Below, piece by piece: positions 55,040 through 63,864 of a stretch of 64,000 nucleotides of DNA. Source of the stretch: Noviherbaspirillum galbum. Its GTDB lineage: Bacteria > Pseudomonadota > Gammaproteobacteria > Burkholderiales > Burkholderiaceae_D. A program made the translations under genes and the position numbers. Each line of letters begins with the position of its first letter. Position 1 is the stretch's first letter. The DNA lies in contig NZ_JAAIVB010000074.1 in the NCBI RefSeq assembly GCF_010974945.1, forward strand, positions 1-64,000, read 5' to 3'. The notes below the pieces were generated by a model, which saw only the letters and a program-made list of their open reading frames with translations, was not told where the DNA came from and searched no databases.

Positions 55040-56671
55040 TTAGGGGCGCGCCACGGAGAATTGCATCGCGTGCGGCTTGCGGGCTTCCGCTTCGCGGCAG
55101 ACCGACAGCACGTAGGACAGCACCGAGCGGGTGTCGCGCGGATCGATGACGCCGTCGTCGAGCAGCAGCGCGCTGGTAGTGAAGACGTCCATCTGCCTGT
55201 CGAAGTTGTCGACGATCTTGCGCTGCAGCTTGTCGAGCTGTTCGTGGTCCACCTCGGCGCCCTTGCGCTTCATGGCGGCCTCGGTGACGATGGCCATGGT
55301 CTGCGCCGCCTGCTCCCCGCCCATGACTGCCGTTTTCGCGTTCGGCCAGGAGAAGCAGAAGCGCGGATGGAAGCCGCGGCCGCACATGCCGTAGTTGCCG
55401 GCGCCGAAGGAAGCGCCGCAGTACAGGGTGATCTGCGGCACGGTGGCATTGGTGACGGCCTGGATCATCTTCGCGCCGTGCTTGATGCTGCCGGCTTCCT
55501 CGTAGTGGCGGCCGACCATGAAGCCGGTGGTGTTGTTCAGGTAGAGGATGGGCACCTGCGCCTGACAGCAGACCTGGATGAAATGGGTCGCCTTGGCCGC
55601 GCCGGCCGGGTCAATCGGGCCGTTGTTGGTAATGATGCCCACCGGATATCCATCCAGCATCGCATGGCCGCACACCGTGGCCGAGCCGTAGCGCGGGCTG
55701 AATTCGAGGAAATCGGAATCGTCCACGATGCGCGCGATGACTTCCTTCATGTCGACCGGACGCTTGTGGTCCATCGGCATGATGCCGAGCAGTTCTTCCC
55801 TGTCGTAGCGCGGCGGCTTGACGACGCGTTCCTTGCGATCCTGTGCGGCGGGAATGCCGCGGTTCCATTCCAGCTTGCTCATGATGTCGCGCGCGATGCG
55901 CAGCGCGTCGCGGTCGTCTTCGGCGAGGTAGTCGCCGAGGCCGGAGATGCTGGTGTGCATCTCCGCGCCGCCGAGTTCTTCCTCGGTCGCGATCTCGCCG
56001 GTCGCCGCCTTGAGCAGCGGCGGCCCCGCCAGGAAGGCCCTCGAGCGGCCCCGCACCATGATGATGTAATCCGACAGGCCGGTCTGGTAGGCGCCGCCCG
56101 CCGTTGACGATCCGTGGGTGACGGTCAGCACCGGCAGGCCGGCGGCCGACAGACGCGCGAGGTTGCGAAACAGGTTGCCGCCGCGCACGAAATCCTCGAC
56201 GCGGTAAGCCATCAGGTTGGCGCCGGCGCTTTCCACCAGCTGCACGTAAGGCAGCTTGTTTTCCAAGGCCAGTTCCTGCACCCGCAGCTGCTTGTCCAGG
56301 CCACGCGGCTGCAGCGCGCCGGCATCGATGCCCGAGTCGGACGCGCAGACCATGCAGCGCACGCCGGAGACGTAGCCGATGCCCGCGATCACGCCGCCGC
56401 CCGGCACGCTGCGGTCAGGATCGCTGACGTCGAGGCCGTAGCCGGCCAGCGTCGACAGCTCCAGGAAGGGCGTGCCGTGGTCGAGCAGGATGGCGAGCCG
56501 TTCGCGCGGCAGGAGCTGGTGCCGCTTCTCGAAGCGCGGCTTGGATGCCGACGAGGTGCGGCGGGTACGTTCCTCCAGCATGCGCATGCGCTCGATCAGC
56601 GCCAGCATGCCCTCCCGGTTGCCTTGGAAGTTGTCGTTGCCTGTCGAAATGTTGGTCTCGATGATTGCCAT
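55040..56671 (-). CDS. atuC: acyl-CoA carboxylase carboxyltransferase subunit (AtuC-like)
   Basis: A 543-residue carboxyltransferase subunit. N- and C-lobes are visible: LDHGTPFLELSTLAGYGLDV, VTHGSSTAGGAYQTGLSDYI, then TGFMVGRHYEEAGSIKHGAK and CGASFGAGNYGMCGRGFHPR. These are typical of methylcrotonyl- and geranyl-CoA carboxylases. It pairs with the biotin subunit at 51812. The dehydrogenase gene between the two is the usual atu and liu order. Confidence 0.9.
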   Translation of the reverse strand: MAIIETNISTGNDNFQGNREGMLALIERMRMLEERTRRTSSASKPRFEKRHQLLPRERLAILLDHGTPFLELSTLAGYGLDVSDPDRSVPGGGVIAGIGYVSGVRCMVCASDSGIDAGALQPRGLDKQLRVQELALENKLPYVQLVESAGANLMAYRVEDFVRGGNLFRNLARLSAAGLPVLTVTHGSSTAGGAYQTGLSDYIIMVRGRSRAFLAGPPLLKAATGEIATEEELGGAEMHTSISGLGDYLAEDDRDALRIARDIMSKLEWNRGIPAAQDRKERVVKPPRYDREELLGIMPMDHKRPVDMKEVIARIVDDSDFLEFSPRYGSATVCGHAMLDGYPVGIITNNGPIDPAGAAKATHFIQVCCQAQVPILYLNNTTGFMVGRHYEEAGSIKHGAKMIQAVTNATVPQITLYCGASFGAGNYGMCGRGFHPRFCFSWPNAKTAVMGGEQAAQTMAIVTEAAMKRKGAEVDHEQLDKLQRKIVDNFDRQMDVFTTSALLLDDGVIDPRDTRSVLSYVLSVCREAEARKPHAMQFSVARP

Positions 56672-56765
56672 ATTTTCTGTACCCAGTATTGGCGCCGGGC
56701 CGGGGAGGCCCGCTTGCTGCGATCATGCTTGACAGGCTACCCGCCCGCCTTCTTGTCGTCTTGCG

Positions 56766-57677
56766 TCAAGTGGCTGATGGGTATCGCAGTGCAACGCGGC
56801 ATTTCTGCAGCAGTTCGGCAGGCTGGTAAGACCGCTTTGTCTGCCTGAAGTTGGGCAGGCCGAGGTCCTGCTCGAAGTTGATCCACGCCAGCTCCTTCGC
56901 CCGCATGGCGAAGTCATGGAACATGTGCTGGTAAATGCCCTTGTAGCGGTCGCTGCCCTTGGCGAAGCGCATCGCGGCGGTGCCGGCATTGAGGTGTTCC
57001 GCGATGATGAAGCCGGCGGGCGCGCCGTCGGCGTAGTAGATGCTGGCGTCGAAGCCGAAGTGCCCAGCCAGTTGCAGGGCCTCGTGGCAGGAAGACTCGT
57101 CCGCCTCGCCCGCGCCCTTGTCCTTGTCCCGCATCCAGCCGGACAGCAGCATGCGGGCATCGTCGATGCGGCTGGCGTCGAGGGGCGCGTGGGTGACCTG
57201 GTGCTGGCGCAGGAGCTGCTGCATCAGCTGGCGCTTCTTGCGCAGCACCTCGCCGCGATAGCTGCGGAAGTTTTCGGCGGCGTAGAGGTAGTCGGCATCG
57301 GCGTCGAACTGCGTGACCTGGAACAGCGCCGGATCGAGCCGCCGCGCGGTGGCCGCAGGCACCGGGTAGAAGCAGTCGTAGCCCTGCAGCAAGTCGCGCA
57401 GCACCTGCAGCGGCGCTTCCGCCAGGTCGAACAGGGGCATGAGGTGGCGCGCGCCGTCATAGGTCAGCCCGGCGACGCATGGCCAGCGCCCGGGCAGGAA
57501 GCGGTAATCATGCGCCTGTCGGAACAGGTAGAGATTGGGAAACGCGAATTCCGACAGGCAGTCCTTGCCCAGGCTTTCGCGCAGCGGGGCCAGCCTGGCA
57601 TCGATCTCCTGCCGATGGCTTAATTCCAGCGCTGACCCCGGCGCCATTGGAATGGCGTCGTCCGCGCTTTTCCTCAT
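56766..57677 (-). CDS. DUF2156/GNAT-like acyltransferase domain protein
   Basis: A ~303-residue protein that resembles the DUF2156 (phosphatidylglycerol lysyltransferase C-terminal, double-GNAT) group. Seen parts are FPNLYLFRQAHDYRFLPG, YAAENFRSYRGEVLRKKRQL and MRFAKGSDRYKGIYQHMFHD followed by INFEQDLGLPNFRQTKRSYQ. No membrane segment is present. The ATG at 57677 lies 19 nt after the TIGR03084-like gene. Its presence in an acyl-CoA operon suggests transfer or modification of an acyl or amino-acyl group, but the function is unknown. The family assignment is from memory of motifs and is moderate. Confidence 0.7.
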   Translation of the reverse strand: MRKSADDAIPMAPGSALELSHRQEIDARLAPLRESLGKDCLSEFAFPNLYLFRQAHDYRFLPGRWPCVAGLTYDGARHLMPLFDLAEAPLQVLRDLLQGYDCFYPVPAATARRLDPALFQVTQFDADADYLYAAENFRSYRGEVLRKKRQLMQQLLRQHQVTHAPLDASRIDDARMLLSGWMRDKDKGAGEADESSCHEALQLAGHFGFDASIYYADGAPAGFIIAEHLNAGTAAMRFAKGSDRYKGIYQHMFHDFAMRAKELAWINFEQDLGLPNFRQTKRSYQPAELLQKCRVALRYPSAT

Positions 57678-57696
57678 GGGTGAGGCCGCCGCCACG

Positions 57697-58497
57697 TCAG
57701 TAGCGGATTGCGCGCACGCCCGGCGCCGGCGGATCGGCAGGCGGTCCGGCGAAGCACTGGGCGAGCGGCAGCCAGGCTTCCGCGCCGGCGCCGGCATATT
57801 CCAGGCCGGTGTCGCGCACGTTGCGCCGTTGCGTGACGACGAGGCAGAAGTCTTCCGCGCTGCCGCGAACGTAGTCTGTGTCGGACGGGGCGTTCCAGGT
57901 CCAGGTGTCGCCGCCCGGCGCGGTCAGGGAGATGAAAGGCGCGACCGGGGGGACCGGCAGGTCGCGGTTGACGAAGGTCCAGCCGAAGGTGGTGGCGCCG
58001 AGATGCGCGATGTGGCGCAGGCGGCCGTCGAGCGGACGCCGCGCGGGCACGATGTCGAACACATCCTGGCCATGCGCCCAGGTTTCCATCATCCGCGCGG
58101 TGGCGAAGGAACGGGCGCTCATGGTCGGGCCGTACCACGGCAGGCGCGCCTTCGGGTCGAGTTTCGCCAGGGCGTCGACCAGGTCATGGTAGCGCTCGCT
58201 CCAGCGCGCCAGCAGTTGTTCGCCGTCGAGATGGCCGAAGCGTTCGCGCGCGATCTGGCTGATTTCCTTGCCGCCCTCCTGCTCCGCCATCAGCTTGCGG
58301 GTGTCCTCGGCAAAGGCCTCGCCATCGGTGGCGGCGAGCAGGCCGGTTTCATCGAAGTAGCAGAGGTGGGCGATTTCATCCCATGGCGTCCAGCCGAAGA
58401 ATTGCGTCTTGCGCCGCCATTGCTCGGGGGTGAGCGTCGCGCAAAGCCCGGCAAGCGCATCGTATTCGGCCAGCAGGTCCGCGCAGAGGTCTTTCAT
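57697..58497 (-). CDS. TIGR03084-like DinB-superfamily metal-binding protein
   Basis: A 266-residue protein with a four-helix DinB/maleylpyruvate-isomerase-like N-terminal part. It has WTPWDEIAHLCYFDETGL, then YGPTMSARSFATARMMETWA with HGQDVFDIV. These histidines are the likely metal ligands of the superfamily. The C-terminal part (~170-266) is a mixed alpha/beta domain. In actinobacteria relatives use mycothiol, but here the thiol or role is unknown. It is often near acyl-CoA genes in Burkholderiales and is the second gene of this operon. Confidence 0.82.
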   Translation of the reverse strand: MKDLCADLLAEYDALAGLCATLTPEQWRRKTQFFGWTPWDEIAHLCYFDETGLLAATDGEAFAEDTRKLMAEQEGGKEISQIARERFGHLDGEQLLARWSERYHDLVDALAKLDPKARLPWYGPTMSARSFATARMMETWAHGQDVFDIVPARRPLDGRLRHIAHLGATTFGWTFVNRDLPVPPVAPFISLTAPGGDTWTWNAPSDTDYVRGSAEDFCLVVTQRRNVRDTGLEYAGAGAEAWLPLAQCFAGPPADPPAPGVRAIRY

Positions 58498-58556
58498 GCT
58501 GTCTCCTGTCGTTGGGATGGTTGGGATGGTTGGTTTGGTTGCAGGCGCGGTGGTTG

Positions 58557-59339
58557 CTATCGACCACGGAAGCGGGCTTCGCGCTTCTCGCTGAAGGCGC
58601 GGATGCCTTCGGCGCCGTCTTCGCTGCCGGCGCAGGCGGTCATGTGGCGTTCCTCCAGGGCGAGGTGTTGCTCCAGCGTGCGCGCGTGTACGCCGTCGAT
58701 CAGTTCCTTGATCTTGCCATAGGAAGCCGTGGCGCCGGCGGCCAGCCTTGCGGTCAGCACCCGGGCTTCCTCGGCGAGGCTTTCATCGGGGTAGACCGCG
58801 TCGACCAGGCCGAGCCGGAGACAGTCCTCCGCGACCAGGGGTTCGTTCAGGAAGAGGATGCGCTTGGCCTGGGCGGCGCCGGCGCGGCGCGCCAGATACC
58901 AGGACGCGCCGAGGTCGGGCGACAGGCCGATGGCGGAATATCCGCCGCGCAACTTCATTGATTGGGCGGCCAGTACGACGTCGCCGCACAAGGCCAGGCC
59001 GACACCGCCGCCGCCGACCGGGCCGTTGATCGCGGTGATGACAGGGCAAGGGAGGGCTGCCAATCTGGCCACGGCCTCGTGCAGGCGCGGGATAGACGCC
59101 CGCATCAGGCCGGGGAGGTTGTCCGCCTGCATCATCTCGGCGATGTCGCCGCCGACGCAGAACTTGCTGCCGTTCGCCGCGAGGAGCACGGCGCGCAGGC
59201 CTTCGGTGGAGGCGATCCGGTCGACGGCAGCGGCGAATGCCTTGCCGAGCGCCTCGTCGATGGCGTTGCCCGCCTCGGGACGGTTAAGGGTGATGGTGGC
59301 GACGCCTTCGCGTAGGTCGCAGAGGACGAGGTTGGACAT
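58557..59339 (-). CDS. enoyl-CoA hydratase/isomerase family protein (PaaG-like)
   Basis: A 260-residue crotonase, first gene of the atu-like operon. Oxyanion segments are GSKFCVGGDIAEMM and NGPVGGGGVGLALCGDVVLA. The acidic residue in YSAIGLSPDLGASWYLARRA is placed as in PaaG and delta3-delta2-enoyl-CoA isomerases rather than in hydratases. An isomerase role is therefore likelier. It is preceded by a gene-poor region that should hold the operon promoter. Confidence 0.88.
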   Translation of the reverse strand: MSNLVLCDLREGVATITLNRPEAGNAIDEALGKAFAAAVDRIASTEGLRAVLLAANGSKFCVGGDIAEMMQADNLPGLMRASIPRLHEAVARLAALPCPVITAINGPVGGGGVGLALCGDVVLAAQSMKLRGGYSAIGLSPDLGASWYLARRAGAAQAKRILFLNEPLVAEDCLRLGLVDAVYPDESLAEEARVLTARLAAGATASYGKIKELIDGVHARTLEQHLALEERHMTACAGSEDGAEGIRAFSEKREARFRGR

Positions 59340-59398
59340 GTGGCATCCCTTTCATGGTTGCGGGCGAGCTTAACTCGGCAGCGGGGGGATGTCTTGTG

Positions 59399-59641
59399 TC
59401 AAATGGCTGGAGTGCAAGCTGCTTGACGACCGCCCCCATAGAATTCCTTTACATGAACCGTGGCAAGGTGGATGCCCTCGCCCTTGGCGACGGTAGAGTT
59501 CGTGGTCACATAGGCATTATCCTTGTTGCCGGCAGCCAGAGCTTGGTATTTGGAATCTGTGAATGAGAACGCCGGCTGAGGGCCAATCTGGCGCCCAGTT
59601 TGACGGTCAATGGCAAACCGCTGCTTGACCAAGAAGGGCAT
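59399..59641 (-). CDS. short unassigned ORF, possibly a gene fragment
   Basis: An 80-codon ORF upstream of the atu operon reads MPFLVKQRFAIDRQTGRQIG, then FTDSKYQALAAG and LATVHVKEFYGG. The composition looks protein-like, but I do not recognise a family. There is no ribosome site at usual distance and no signal peptide. It may be the end of a longer gene lost by deletion. Confidence 0.3.
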   Translation of the reverse strand: MPFLVKQRFAIDRQTGRQIGPQPAFSFTDSKYQALAAGNKDNAYVTTNSTVAKGEGIHLATVHVKEFYGGGRQAACTPAI

Positions 59642-60207
59642 GGTGGGCGCAAGTAGCTGCCATCCTCGTTGAGAAGTAATTGTTCTGTGATGGTGCGTTT
59701 TTAGGTAAGGTAAGCACCGCTGGCCAGTTGCGGCAGGAGCAGGGCAAGAATGTCGAGGCGACTTGGAATCGGGCGGAATCGAGTCATGATGATGTGCTGC
59801 TCAGTTCGCCGGGCTTGCCCCATTCGGATGGATCAACGCTGCAAGGCCAACCTCATTGAAATAGGGTTCATAAGTCTTGCGCGGCAGGATGACTTCGCCA
59901 TCCAGGCTGGCCGGCTCGCTTTGGATGACCCTTTCCCCGGGAGCCGCCGCTGGATCTCTCGCGAGCTGGCCTCACCGTAGCAGCGAGAGATCCAGCGTGG
60001 AGAGCATGTACAGGTCTTGCCGATTGAACTGTTTGTCGGCGAAATGGGACATGACCAAAATCGCGCAGGAAGGCGCTTCCTGCCTGTGCGGCGATCACAG
60101 AAAGAATACCTTCGATCGGATAAAGTCGATGGGCACCGGCGACCGCTGCAGCAGCGCCGGCGTAATGAGAACATCCTCAAGGAGCATTCGATGATCTTCC
60201 GTGATGA
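59642..60207. other. 566-nt gene-poor region with probable gene debris
   Basis: No intact gene is supported. On the minus strand just after the response-regulator gene, the start LLEDVLITPALLQRSP (near 60187) resembles the N-terminus of GAF-domain kinases and stops after ~30 codons. A 15-bp inverted repeat lies at 59948-59997. The stretch looks like a decayed signalling gene. Confidence 0.4.
59948..59997. repeat. 15-bp perfect inverted repeat with 20-bp spacer
   Basis: CGCTGGATCTCTCGC (59948-59962) and its exact complement (59983-59997) flank a 20-nt spacer. No T tract follows on either side. It may be an operator, an element end or the relic of a rearrangement. Confidence 0.7.
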
Positions 60208-60582
60208 TCATGCCGGTCCCTGGCAGTACTGCTCAACCATCTCAAGCAGCTGCGACGTCGTGACTGGTTTTTTGATTTTTTCCTTCGCCCATTCCGGCGT
60301 CGTGATGTGGTCCGCAATCGCCGACAGCATGACGATCGGGATCGACTCAAAGAGCCGCGGGAATTCCTGACGCATATTTTCGACGAACTGCATGCCATCC
60401 ATGACCGGCATCAGGATGTCGAGCAGGATCAGGCCAAAGTTTTCATCCACCCGCAGCACCTGCAGTGCCTCCTGTCCGTCGTACGCCGCAACCCCATCAA
60501 AGCCCCGGAGTGACAACAACTCCAGAATCGTTGTGCAGAGCGGTTCGTTATCATCAACGATAAGGACTTTCTTGCGGGTCAT
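60208..60582 (-). CDS. single-domain response regulator (CheY-like)
   Basis: A 124-residue receiver domain with no output domain. Acidic pocket VLIVDDNEP (D9-D10 region), phosphoacceptor Asp in LILLDILMPVMDG, Thr/Ser position in VMLSAIAD and the conserved lysine in KKPVT are all present. It is next to the secreted Cache gene and near a divergent hybrid kinase, so it probably receives phosphate from that kinase. It ends shortly before decayed sequence, so an output partner may have been lost. Confidence 0.92.
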   Translation of the reverse strand: MTRKKVLIVDDNEPLCTTILELLSLRGFDGVAAYDGQEALQVLRVDENFGLILLDILMPVMDGMQFVENMRQEFPRLFESIPIVMLSAIADHITTPEWAKEKIKKPVTTSQLLEMVEQYCQGPA

Positions 60583-60619
60583 GTATCGACGGCTCCTTCT
60601 CTACAGGTCCGCGGTAAGA

Positions 60620-61087
60620 TCAGGGTTTATAGATTCCGCTGCCCACCACCAGGTTGTCCACTTTCTCGACATACCCGGATTTCTTTTCAACCGCCTTGGT
60701 CACCGGGTTGGGCCATTTGTAATCCACCCAGCCTTTGCCTTTGCTGTTGGCCGTGTCGATGAAGCTTTTGATGATCGCCGTGCCGTCGGCATCCTTCATG
60801 TCCAACAGGTTTTTGCCAATCATCTTCGGGTTGTTGCCATGTGAGACGTTATTGCCACTCAGGTCGTAGACATAGATGTACAGGTCACGATCATGGAAGT
60901 CCTTGTTCGCGGGATCGGCAAAGTCGGCAAAGGCCTTGTCCTTGCCATTGGCCTTGATCGCAGCAACCGCTTTCTTTACCATCGCCACCGCTTCATCGGG
61001 CGTGGCGCGTTCAGACGCCAGTGCCGCGCTCGGTGTGCCGGCAATGAACATCAGAGTTGCGAAAACCGCTGCGAAGTGCTTGATCAT
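60620..61087 (-). CDS. secreted single-Cache-domain protein (second copy)
   Basis: A 155-residue protein with a signal peptide (MIKHFAAVFATLMFIAGTPS, cleavage near ALA-SE) and one Cache domain. From about residue 30 to the end it is nearly identical to the protein at 17818-18282, including RDLYIYVYD, GNNPKMIGKNL and the C-terminal VDNLVVGSGIYKP. The ATG at 61087 has GGAGG 4 nt upstream; an in-frame start at 61339 is rejected. It lies between a response-regulator gene and a divergent sensor kinase, which suggests it presents a ligand to that kinase. Confidence 0.9.
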   Translation of the reverse strand: MIKHFAAVFATLMFIAGTPSAALASERATPDEAVAMVKKAVAAIKANGKDKAFADFADPANKDFHDRDLYIYVYDLSGNNVSHGNNPKMIGKNLLDMKDADGTAIIKSFIDTANSKGKGWVDYKWPNPVTKAVEKKSGYVEKVDNLVVGSGIYKP

Positions 61088-61668
61088 ACGACCTCCGTGA
61101 TAGGTTGGGATGAACGAACGGACAAACTGGAAAAAGACGCGGTCAGGCAGAAAGGCGTCACGCCTGGAACGACTTGAAGCGGAAAGGAGGTTTGGCGAAA
61201 AAGAGGTAGGTTCGCAGCCCAAGATGAGATGGGGATTGGCGGCAACGCGAGCCGGCATCCGGAAAACGATGAAAAGTGATGATCCATGCGAGGTATCGGG
61301 AGTCCTTGTTGTTCGTACGGTGACGCAACACACAAGCAAACCGATTCCACGCAGCGCACCGAAGCATCTTCAGATGCCTGACAAATGCGTTGGGCATCGT
61401 TACCCGACGTGTCGCGTCATTGCGAATGTATGGACCTGACCATAAAGTGTTCATTTCCCTAAATCAAGAGGTTTCTTGCACCTTTCTTCATTTGTCCAAC
61501 GTTCATGAATGAAAATGAAAATTCGACCCTGGACAAGTCCAAGTAGCTTAATTAATCGTCACATTCGGTCCACGAATATATTTTTAGTGTTTGCTTCCGC
61601 TGCGCTCCAAACGGGTACGGCTCAAGTAAAATTCGCGCTTCATCGGCACCTGCCAGCGCACATTCGTC
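61088..61668. other. 580-nt divergent intergenic region
   Basis: It separates the Cache gene and the hybrid kinase. The right part (61440-61620) is AT-rich compared with its surroundings and probably holds the kinase promoter. No gene or clear repeat was recognised. Confidence 0.4.
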
Positions 61669-63864
61669 ATGACTCTGAGCCATTCCCGTGAGGTACCAGG
61701 TGGACCAGCGCCTCTTGCGCGCCTGACTGAGGGTCTGTCCGCCGGGCAGATGCGCACGCTGCGTCTTCTGATGACGGGCGTAATCCTTACTGCTGTCACC
61801 GTGGTTCTGTTTCTTGCCTACCTTGCCCAGAGCCAGTATGAGCAGAACTGGAAGGAGGAGATTCAGGCTGCAGAGAGAACAGCGCATGTAGGATCCGAAC
61901 ATGCCCTGAAATTGTTCGATACCAGCCATGTGCTGTTGGACCGCTTGACGGACCTGGTCGAGGACAAGAGCAACGCCGACATTGCAGCTCTTGAGCCGCA
62001 ATTGCACGAAAAAATAAAGAGCATGGTTACAGGCCTGCCCCAAGTCCAGTCCATCTGGCTTTTGGATGATGCGGGTCACCCTGTCCTGTCGAACCGCTAT
62101 CTTCCCGCGCCACGCAATCTTGACTTGGCCGATCGAGAGTCGTTCCAGGCCCATTTGCGAGGTTACCGTGGCCTGTTTATCACGGGCGCCCTGCTGGGCA
62201 AGAAAACAAGGGAGATCTTTTTCGACTTGACCGTCCGGCGAGAAACCCGCGATCGCAAGTTCGCCGGGACCGTGCAAGTCAGCCTCTATCCCGAGTATCT
62301 TGAGCAGTTCTATGCGAGCATGGTGCCCGCGGGTTCGCAAACCGCGATCGCCCTGGTCCGCAACGATGGCACCTTCATTGCCCGCTGGCCCAAGACCGCG
62401 GAAATCCAGGCGCGCATCCCGGCAACCAGCACCGTCGCCCGCGCCATGGCGGAAAATACGAAAAGTAGCGTGATCGACACGGTCTCCAGCGTGGACGGCA
62501 TCCTGCGCAAAGTGGCGATTCGAAAAGTGGGTGATTACCCGGTGTATGTCGCAGTTGGCGTCACCAGGGATGATGTTATCTCTGGCTGGCGCAAGGAAAT
62601 GGCCCCGCTGACGGTGATGGCGTTAGCGGCAATCGCAGTCATTTTGTGCCTTGGATTCTGGCTCGTTCGTAAGACAAGACAGCAGTTCAGCCTGTCCAAC
62701 ACCTTGTATGCTGAGGTCGTGCAGCGCCAAGCCGCCGAGAAGGCCTTGCTTCAATCCCAGAAAATGGAGGCGCTGGGCCATCTCACCAGCGGTGTCGCAC
62801 ATGATTTCAATAACTTGCTCATGACGGTGGACATGAGCACGCACATCATTGCCGAAGCCAATCCGTCACTGAATGGCCCCGAACGACTTACCGCCATCCA
62901 GCGCGCGGTCGATACCGGCGCCAAGCTCACCCGACAACTGCTGAGCTTTTCGCGGCGCCAGCCGATTGCGCCGGCGGCTGTCTCCTTGCATGAGCTCCTT
63001 CCTGCGATCATGGACTTATGCAGGCCTGTCCTGGGCAGCAGCGTTCAGGGTCGACTGCTCGTCTACCCGCTAACGCCGGCGGCCTTGCTCGACCGCTCGG
63101 AGTTCGAGCTGGCCATCCTGAACTTGGCCATCAACTCCCGTCATGCGATGCCCGACGGCGGCATCTTCGAAATCATGGCCCGGCCAGCCAGCGGGGATGC
63201 CGCGACCGCCGGACAATACGTCGAAATTCTAGTGAGCGATACAGGTTCTGGCATGACGCAGGAGACGCTTGCCAGGGTGTTTGAGCCGTTCTTCACGACA
63301 CGCAAGAACGGCCAGGGTACCGGACTTGGGCTGAGCCAGGTTAAGGCGATGTGCGAGCAGGTCGGCGGCCAGGTGCATCTCAGCAGCGAACCCGGCCATG
63401 GCACCATCGTTCGTCTGCTGCTGCCCGCGAAGGACGAGGTTACGCAAACGCCTAATACTGGGCCGGCATGCACGGCCGTGACGCCGCTTCGGGTATTGCT
63501 GGTTGAAGACAACATCGAGATTGCCGAGGCAACCAAGCTTGCTCTGGAGTCGCTAGGATGCACCGTCATACACTGCGGCAACGCCGAAGAGGCGGTCCTA
63601 CTCCTGAAAGTGGATGCCTTGGAACTAGATCTCATCCTGAGTGACGTGCAAATGCCAGGATCCATGAACGGCATCGACTTGGCCAAGCAGGTTCGGGAGC
63701 GCTACCTGTCCCTACCCATCGTTCTCATGACCGGCTACGCCGAGCGCCTTGAGGACGCCCAAGAACTCGGCATTCGCATTCTGGCCAAACCGTTTGGCAT
63801 GCCCGCGCTGCGCGAGCTGCTGCAAAGCTGCGCCACGCCTCCGGCCAGTGTCCAGCCAGCATGA
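61669..63864 (+). CDS. hybrid sensor histidine kinase with double-Cache sensor and receiver domain
   Basis: A 731-residue membrane kinase. Transmembrane helices at ~32-52 and ~310-333 bracket a periplasmic PDC/double-Cache domain. The phosphoacceptor is in HLTSGVAHDFNNLL (~370-383), the N box in LAINSRHAMP, and G boxes in DTGSGM and GQGTGLGLSQV. A C-terminal receiver (~610-725) has its Asp in LILSDVQMPGSMNG and lysine in ILAKPFG. The ATG at 61669 has a weak ribosome site; 61750 is a possible alternative. It likely signals with the response regulator and secreted Cache protein encoded divergently. Confidence 0.93.
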   Translation: MTLSHSREVPGGPAPLARLTEGLSAGQMRTLRLLMTGVILTAVTVVLFLAYLAQSQYEQNWKEEIQAAERTAHVGSEHALKLFDTSHVLLDRLTDLVEDKSNADIAALEPQLHEKIKSMVTGLPQVQSIWLLDDAGHPVLSNRYLPAPRNLDLADRESFQAHLRGYRGLFITGALLGKKTREIFFDLTVRRETRDRKFAGTVQVSLYPEYLEQFYASMVPAGSQTAIALVRNDGTFIARWPKTAEIQARIPATSTVARAMAENTKSSVIDTVSSVDGILRKVAIRKVGDYPVYVAVGVTRDDVISGWRKEMAPLTVMALAAIAVILCLGFWLVRKTRQQFSLSNTLYAEVVQRQAAEKALLQSQKMEALGHLTSGVAHDFNNLLMTVDMSTHIIAEANPSLNGPERLTAIQRAVDTGAKLTRQLLSFSRRQPIAPAAVSLHELLPAIMDLCRPVLGSSVQGRLLVYPLTPAALLDRSEFELAILNLAINSRHAMPDGGIFEIMARPASGDAATAGQYVEILVSDTGSGMTQETLARVFEPFFTTRKNGQGTGLGLSQVKAMCEQVGGQVHLSSEPGHGTIVRLLLPAKDEVTQTPNTGPACTAVTPLRVLLVEDNIEIAEATKLALESLGCTVIHCGNAEEAVLLLKVDALELDLILSDVQMPGSMNGIDLAKQVRERYLSLPIVLMTGYAERLEDAQELGIRILAKPFGMPALRELLQSCATPPASVQPA

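Noticed and set aside
61110-61439. 109-codon plus-strand ORF between the Cache gene and the kinase
   Set aside because: No recognisable motifs and no good ribosome site. It overlaps the region expected to hold the divergent promoters.
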